This document shows, in pieces, positions 7,130 through 9,750 of a DNA stretch of 9,750 nt. Location: assembly GCA_016789785.1 (NCBI GenBank), contig JAEUQE010000286.1:1-9750 (forward strand). The letters are read 5' to 3'. The notes beneath the pieces are model-generated. The model had not been told where the DNA came from, did not search any database, and saw only the letters and a list, made by a program, of their open reading frames with translations. Position numbers and translations under genes: made by a program. This DNA comes from Bryobacterales bacterium. Lineage in GTDB: Bacteria > Acidobacteriota > Terriglobia > Bryobacterales > Bryobacteraceae. How positions within the stretch are numbered: the stretch's first letter is position 1; each line of letters begins with the position of its first letter.

Positions 7130-8413
7130 ATGACTCGACGATATTGTTCTCTGATTACCAAGTCCCCATGGTTGCTAGTGTGGGGACTCGCCTGCGGCAG
7201 TTTGCAGGGCCAATGGCGAGGCGAGACGAGGTTTGAGATCGAAGCAGCGCCGCATCGGACGCAAGGGGAGCGCACGGAGAACACCACCGCAGCGATGCTG
7301 GCGAAGCTCGCCGGCTACCCGCTACGAGAGGTGCAATCGCAGTGGGAGCGCATTCACGTGAAGGCTGCAGAGGAGAGTATTCGCTTCAGTCTGCGTGCGG
7401 ACCCGCGCTCCGTGGTCGGCATTGGAGTGATCAACGACCCGTCGGGAGACATCTTCCTCGCGCGTTGGGCGGTTGGTCCCGACGACTCCGCCCGCGGAAT
7501 CCAGGGACTGGCGATATGGGACACGCCCGACCATACTTACGCCGTCTTGAATTGCACGGAAAACGTGTTCCAGTCTCAGGCAGCAGTGTCGGACTTCCTG
7601 CGCTGGGTGATTGCCTGGAAGAGCCGGATGGTCTACCTGGAGTTAGTGCGCGTCTGGTACGCCGGGAGTGCCGGCAAGGTCATTCTCCAGGGCTCCGGCG
7701 ACGTGGTTCCTCCGCCGGAGTCGGGAACGGCGTTTGGGATTGAGGCAATCCGGACGCCCTCAGGCGTAGCATTGGTGTTCAAGATCTACAAGACTGTCCT
7801 GCGCCGTTTCTATCCGGATGGAAGCATCTTCGTTCAGGAACGGTTTCCCCCATTGGCGGAGAGAGTATCGAGTTGGTCGATGCAAGCGATCCTGACCGAG
7901 ATAGGCAGGAACTGGGAGGCGGGCGGTCCCATGTGGCTAGCACCTGACCGGGATGCCATCTTGTTTGGGGAGGCCGTGAGGCGCGGAATCGACCAGCAAG
8001 AGTTGAAGCAAACACTGCTGGCCAAGGGGCCACACGGTGATGTCAGGGCAAGACGGATCGGCGTCTACCTGCGGATTCTAAAAGAATCCAAACTAATCGG
8101 CCAATACCGGGAAGTGTTGGGGCAGGTCGCGGTGGAACTCGGTGTGACGCAAGACTCGACCGAGTTTCCCGCAAACACGTTATTCCAGGGACTGATCGGG
8201 GTGGAGGGAGTCGACTTCTCGGAGCAGGCGCTTGAGTGCGTGGCGCGATGCCGGTTTGCGGAAGGTGCACTCCTGTACCTTGCCGAGCAGGGGACGGAGG
8301 ATACGATTCGGGAACTCGAACGCATTGCGGTTCCGGCCAGCCTCCAAGGCAGGAAGGCGGCCACGATCGAGCGCATTCGGTACCGGCAACAGGCTGCGAA
8401 GCAACGACTATGA
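7130..8413 (+). CDS. Secreted protein of a paralogous family with FVxERFPPL motif (copy B), function unknown
   Basis: 427 residues. The ATG at 7130 has GAGG (7122-7125) four bases upstream. The N-terminus is a signal sequence with a long n-region (MTRRYCSLITKSP, core WLLVWGLA, likely cut LQG|QW). It aligns with the product of 4454-5695: GDIFLARWAV, FVQERFPPLAERVSSWS (234-250), DRDAILFGEAVRRG (273 on), VRARRIGVYLRIL, FSEQALECVARCRF and GALLYLAEQGTEDT. The spacing from FVxERFPPL to DRD is 39 residues here and 34 in copy A. The two have diverged widely, especially before residue 110, so the duplication is old or the genes evolve quickly. The C-terminal half looks helical, like a degenerate TPR/HEAT array. 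No catalytic motif is recognised. It follows decayed repeat-protein DNA, exactly as copy A does. Confidence 0.9.
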   Translation: MTRRYCSLITKSPWLLVWGLACGSLQGQWRGETRFEIEAAPHRTQGERTENTTAAMLAKLAGYPLREVQSQWERIHVKAAEESIRFSLRADPRSVVGIGVINDPSGDIFLARWAVGPDDSARGIQGLAIWDTPDHTYAVLNCTENVFQSQAAVSDFLRWVIAWKSRMVYLELVRVWYAGSAGKVILQGSGDVVPPPESGTAFGIEAIRTPSGVALVFKIYKTVLRRFYPDGSIFVQERFPPLAERVSSWSMQAILTEIGRNWEAGGPMWLAPDRDAILFGEAVRRGIDQQELKQTLLAKGPHGDVRARRIGVYLRILKESKLIGQYREVLGQVAVELGVTQDSTEFPANTLFQGLIGVEGVDFSEQALECVARCRFAEGALLYLAEQGTEDTIRELERIAVPASLQGRKAATIERIRYRQQAAKQRL

Positions 8414-8686
8414 AGGCCCAGGCGTTTTGCCCCACCCCAAGTCTCACAATGTGCAGCCAGGTGTTCTCTTATCGGACACCCAGTACTTTGGCAAACGTAG
8501 CCCATTGTGCCTCGGCGCGAACGAGCACGAGTGATTCATGCACAAGTTCTATGTCACGATTGGGGGTTCGCGGATCGATCTCACGACGGTGATCAGGATA
8601 GAGAGGGGGAATTATGACGGTGTACCCAGGGTTGATTCGACTATTGTGACTCAATGAGGTTCGCACGCCAACAAAAAGGAGATGAC
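8414..8686 (+). other. Gap with possible small relic ORF
   Basis: About 270 bases without a convincing gene. An ATG at 8410 overlaps the previous stop (ATGA) and opens a 60-codon frame to 8592 with no signal peptide or recognisable pattern. A 39-codon frame at 8538-8657 (MHKFYVTIGGSRIDLTTV, then RIERGNYDG) reads like a beta-strand protein segment, but it lacks a ribosome binding site and an in-frame stop lies just upstream at 8532. It may be the end of a lost gene. The region ends with the strong ribosome binding site of the next gene. Confidence 0.4.
8673..8681 (+). promoter_or_regulatory. Ribosome binding site that fixes the start of the 8687 gene
   Basis: AAAAAGGAG lies five bases before the GTG at 8687. 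The in-frame ATG at 8654 has no such site and would place eleven polar residues ahead of the signal peptide, so the GTG is preferred. Confidence 0.75.
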
Positions 8687-9364
8687 GTGATTCACAGATC
8701 CTGTCTTATCATCACATTGCTGCTGCCGTTTGGCACACTAGCGCAGACAGGAGATTTGGCGGCCGCGAGTTCGGAAAAGCTCCAGAAGGCGAGCATCCGG
8801 GTCGATGAAACTGCGCTGGGAATCGAGAGAGCGTTCGTTGAGGCAGTCAAAGCGGCCGAGTTACCAGGAGGGCTTGAGATCTTCAAGGACTGCCGCACAC
8901 CATCACCAAGAGTAACTGTCACCACAGGCAGCCCAGCAAGCTTCGTACTGGCTGAGATTATTGCAGCGAGACCGGATCTTTCAGTAAGTATCGAAGCTAC
9001 GGGAGTGGTCCGCGTAATTCCGCGGACACCACATAAGACAATTCTCGATATCAAGCTCGGCGACGTCAAGATCTCCGAAAAGCAGAACGTCGTCGTGGCT
9101 GTACGTTCGGTTCTCAACACCCCGGAAGTTCAGGCGGAGATGCGGCGACTGAAGATCCAAGAGAAACCTACCCAACTCGGGTTTGGCACGGTCCCGCGGC
9201 CCGGTAGCTCTTTCTATGCCGGCCCAAACTGGAATGCTTCAGGGACGACGGTTCGAGAGACGCTGGAGAAATTGGCTATTCTATCCGGAAGGGCGGTTTG
9301 GGTGTATGTGGAGGAAGTCTGCGAAGGTCAGCGGCGATTCAGTCTTGACTTTGCGGTCCGCTGA
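8687..9364 (+). CDS. Secreted STN-like (secretin/TonB short N-terminal type) protein
   Basis: 225 residues from the GTG at 8687. A clear signal peptide runs through residue 19 (LIITLLLPFGTLA|QT). Residues about 45-112 follow an STN-like pattern: helix (IERAFVEAVKAAELPGG), strand, then RVTVTTGSPASFVLAEIIAA, DLSVSIEATGVVRVIP. This is the beta-alpha-beta fold found at the N-terminus of secretins and TonB-dependent receptors, with final strand VVRVIP. A second, weaker helix-plus-strand unit occurs near 188-222 (TVRETLEKLAILSG, AVWVYVEE). No secretin barrel, TonB plug or membrane anchor follows, so this is a stand-alone periplasmic or extracellular protein. Cys74 (KDC) and Cys211 (EVC) are the only Cys in the mature part. 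Function is unknown; the STN assignment rests on pattern only. Confidence 0.84.
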   Translation: MIHRSCLIITLLLPFGTLAQTGDLAAASSEKLQKASIRVDETALGIERAFVEAVKAAELPGGLEIFKDCRTPSPRVTVTTGSPASFVLAEIIAARPDLSVSIEATGVVRVIPRTPHKTILDIKLGDVKISEKQNVVVAVRSVLNTPEVQAEMRRLKIQEKPTQLGFGTVPRPGSSFYAGPNWNASGTTVRETLEKLAILSGRAVWVYVEEVCEGQRRFSLDFAVR

Positions 9365-9704
9365 TCCGACGGTTGGTTGTCGCTTCGGGGCAACGAGCCA
9401 AAGCCACGTATCTTCAGCCCATTGCAGCTAGTGCAACGTGACTCTCGGCGGCAGGGTTGGTCCTGTGTACGCGTGGGCGACGACGAGCATCTCGGGGTTG
9501 GCATCGCCGCGGCTGTACGACACATACTTCTCTCCAGCGGACCGATTGAGGCGGACCGAGGTACGTTGAGGGGGATCGCGGACACGAGTCTGTTGCACGA
9601 TCAGGCTAACGGCGAACTGAGCGAGCCGTCTACGCTCGTTCCCGCTGGCGCGCCGCGGCATCGAAGGGCACCACGTTTTCGTGGCACACTAGGGAGTACT
9701 TCGC
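9365..9704 (+). other. Gap with a probable decayed coding fragment
   Basis: About 340 bases. From 9432 one frame reads CNVTLGGRVGPVYAWATTS, then ISGLASPRLYDTYFSPA, and stops at 9567. A second frame shortly after contains ELSEPSTLVPAGAP (about 9615-9656). Both look like exoprotein beta-strand sequence, but no start, ribosome binding site or signal peptide is present. The reverse strand is also open for 77 codons, so the coding direction is not certain. A small hairpin (CCACG-TTTT-CGTGG, 9671-9684) precedes the next gene. Confidence 0.35.
9691..9696 (+). promoter_or_regulatory. Ribosome binding site of the last, truncated gene
   Basis: AGGGAG sits eight bases upstream of the ATG at 9705, good spacing for a Shine-Dalgarno site. 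It supports the start call for a gene of which only 15 codons are visible. Confidence 0.55.
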
Positions 9705-9750
9705 ATGAAATGCCATCACGCATTCGTCTGGGTACTCCTGATTGCCGTCC
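9705..9750 (+). CDS. Start of a secreted protein (3' end outside window)
   Basis: Only 15 codons are visible: MKCHHAFVWVLLIAV. This is a typical beginning of a signal peptide (one Lys, two His, then a hydrophobic run). With the AGGGAG site upstream it is very likely a gene start, and it fits the run of secreted proteins in this window. Nothing can be said about its product. Confidence 0.55.
   Translation, partial: MKCHHAFVWVLLIAV

Noticed and set aside
7130..7220. Lipoprotein signal (Cys22 in GLAC) for copy B, and Cys19 in TLTLC for copy A.
   Set aside because: Neither fits the lipobox: the required Leu at -3 is Gly in copy B, and the -1 residue in copy A is Leu. Ordinary signal peptidase I sites follow both.
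9005..9029. Hairpin GTCCGCG/CGCGGAC within the STN-like gene.
   Set aside because: It lies in the middle of the coding sequence and is explained by codons of VVRVIPRT; such 7-bp repeats occur by chance.
9671..9684. Hairpin CCACG-TTTT-CGTGG before the last gene, considered as a terminator.
   Set aside because: Only a 5-bp stem, and no T-run follows the stem.
1..9750. Search for CRISPR arrays, tRNA genes, transposases, integrases and attachment sites.
   Set aside because: No regularly spaced repeats, cloverleaf-like sequences or transposase/integrase motifs were seen on either strand.

Overview
This window looks like an accessory stretch of an Acidobacteriota chromosome, most likely of the Solibacter/Bryobacter group. 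This is an inference. It rests on moderately high GC, on the style of the G-rich beta-repeat modules (TSPAG..VLVDG and SGSVQVTP..YYPAGT), and on a long series of secreted proteins of unknown function whose predicted signal peptides are all followed by Gln. All credible genes lie on the + strand. I see no tRNA, rRNA, CRISPR array, transposase or integrase.

Layout. Positions 2-2296 hold the 3' part of a large secreted modular protein: an InlB-like B-repeat, an Ig-like domain, a Cys-containing domain, IPT/TIG, another Ig-like domain, and a C-terminal region with lytic-transglycosylase-like motifs. Two tightly coupled secreted genes follow (2301-3203 with HEAT-like repeats; 3200-3805 a small helical protein). 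Positions 3808 to about 4450 are a graveyard of frameshifted fragments of the same kind of repeat protein. Next come a secreted 413-residue protein (4454-5695), a gap, a secreted BsuPI-like protein (5907-6431), and a second graveyard of repeat-protein fragments (6432-7123). A secreted 427-residue protein (7130-8413) follows and is a clear paralogue of 4454-5695. The right end carries a gap with a possible short relic, a secreted STN-like protein (8687-9364), another relic-like gap, and the first 15 codons of a further secreted protein (9705 onward).

How it fits together. Two units share the same ordered markers: an identical 20-bp end of the BsuPI-like gene, then a Y-x-x-L-Q-x-K-Y segment, then decayed repeat-protein DNA, then a paralogue with the FVxERFPPL motif. 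This reads as an old segmental duplication spanning about 4046-8413. The decayed fragments match the modules expected just upstream of, or at, the left edge of the first gene. The locus may therefore be one intact modular exoprotein with coupled partner genes, followed by orphaned and decaying copies of its modules, much like the layout of polymorphic-toxin loci. That functional reading is a hypothesis; the duplication and the frameshifts are visible directly.
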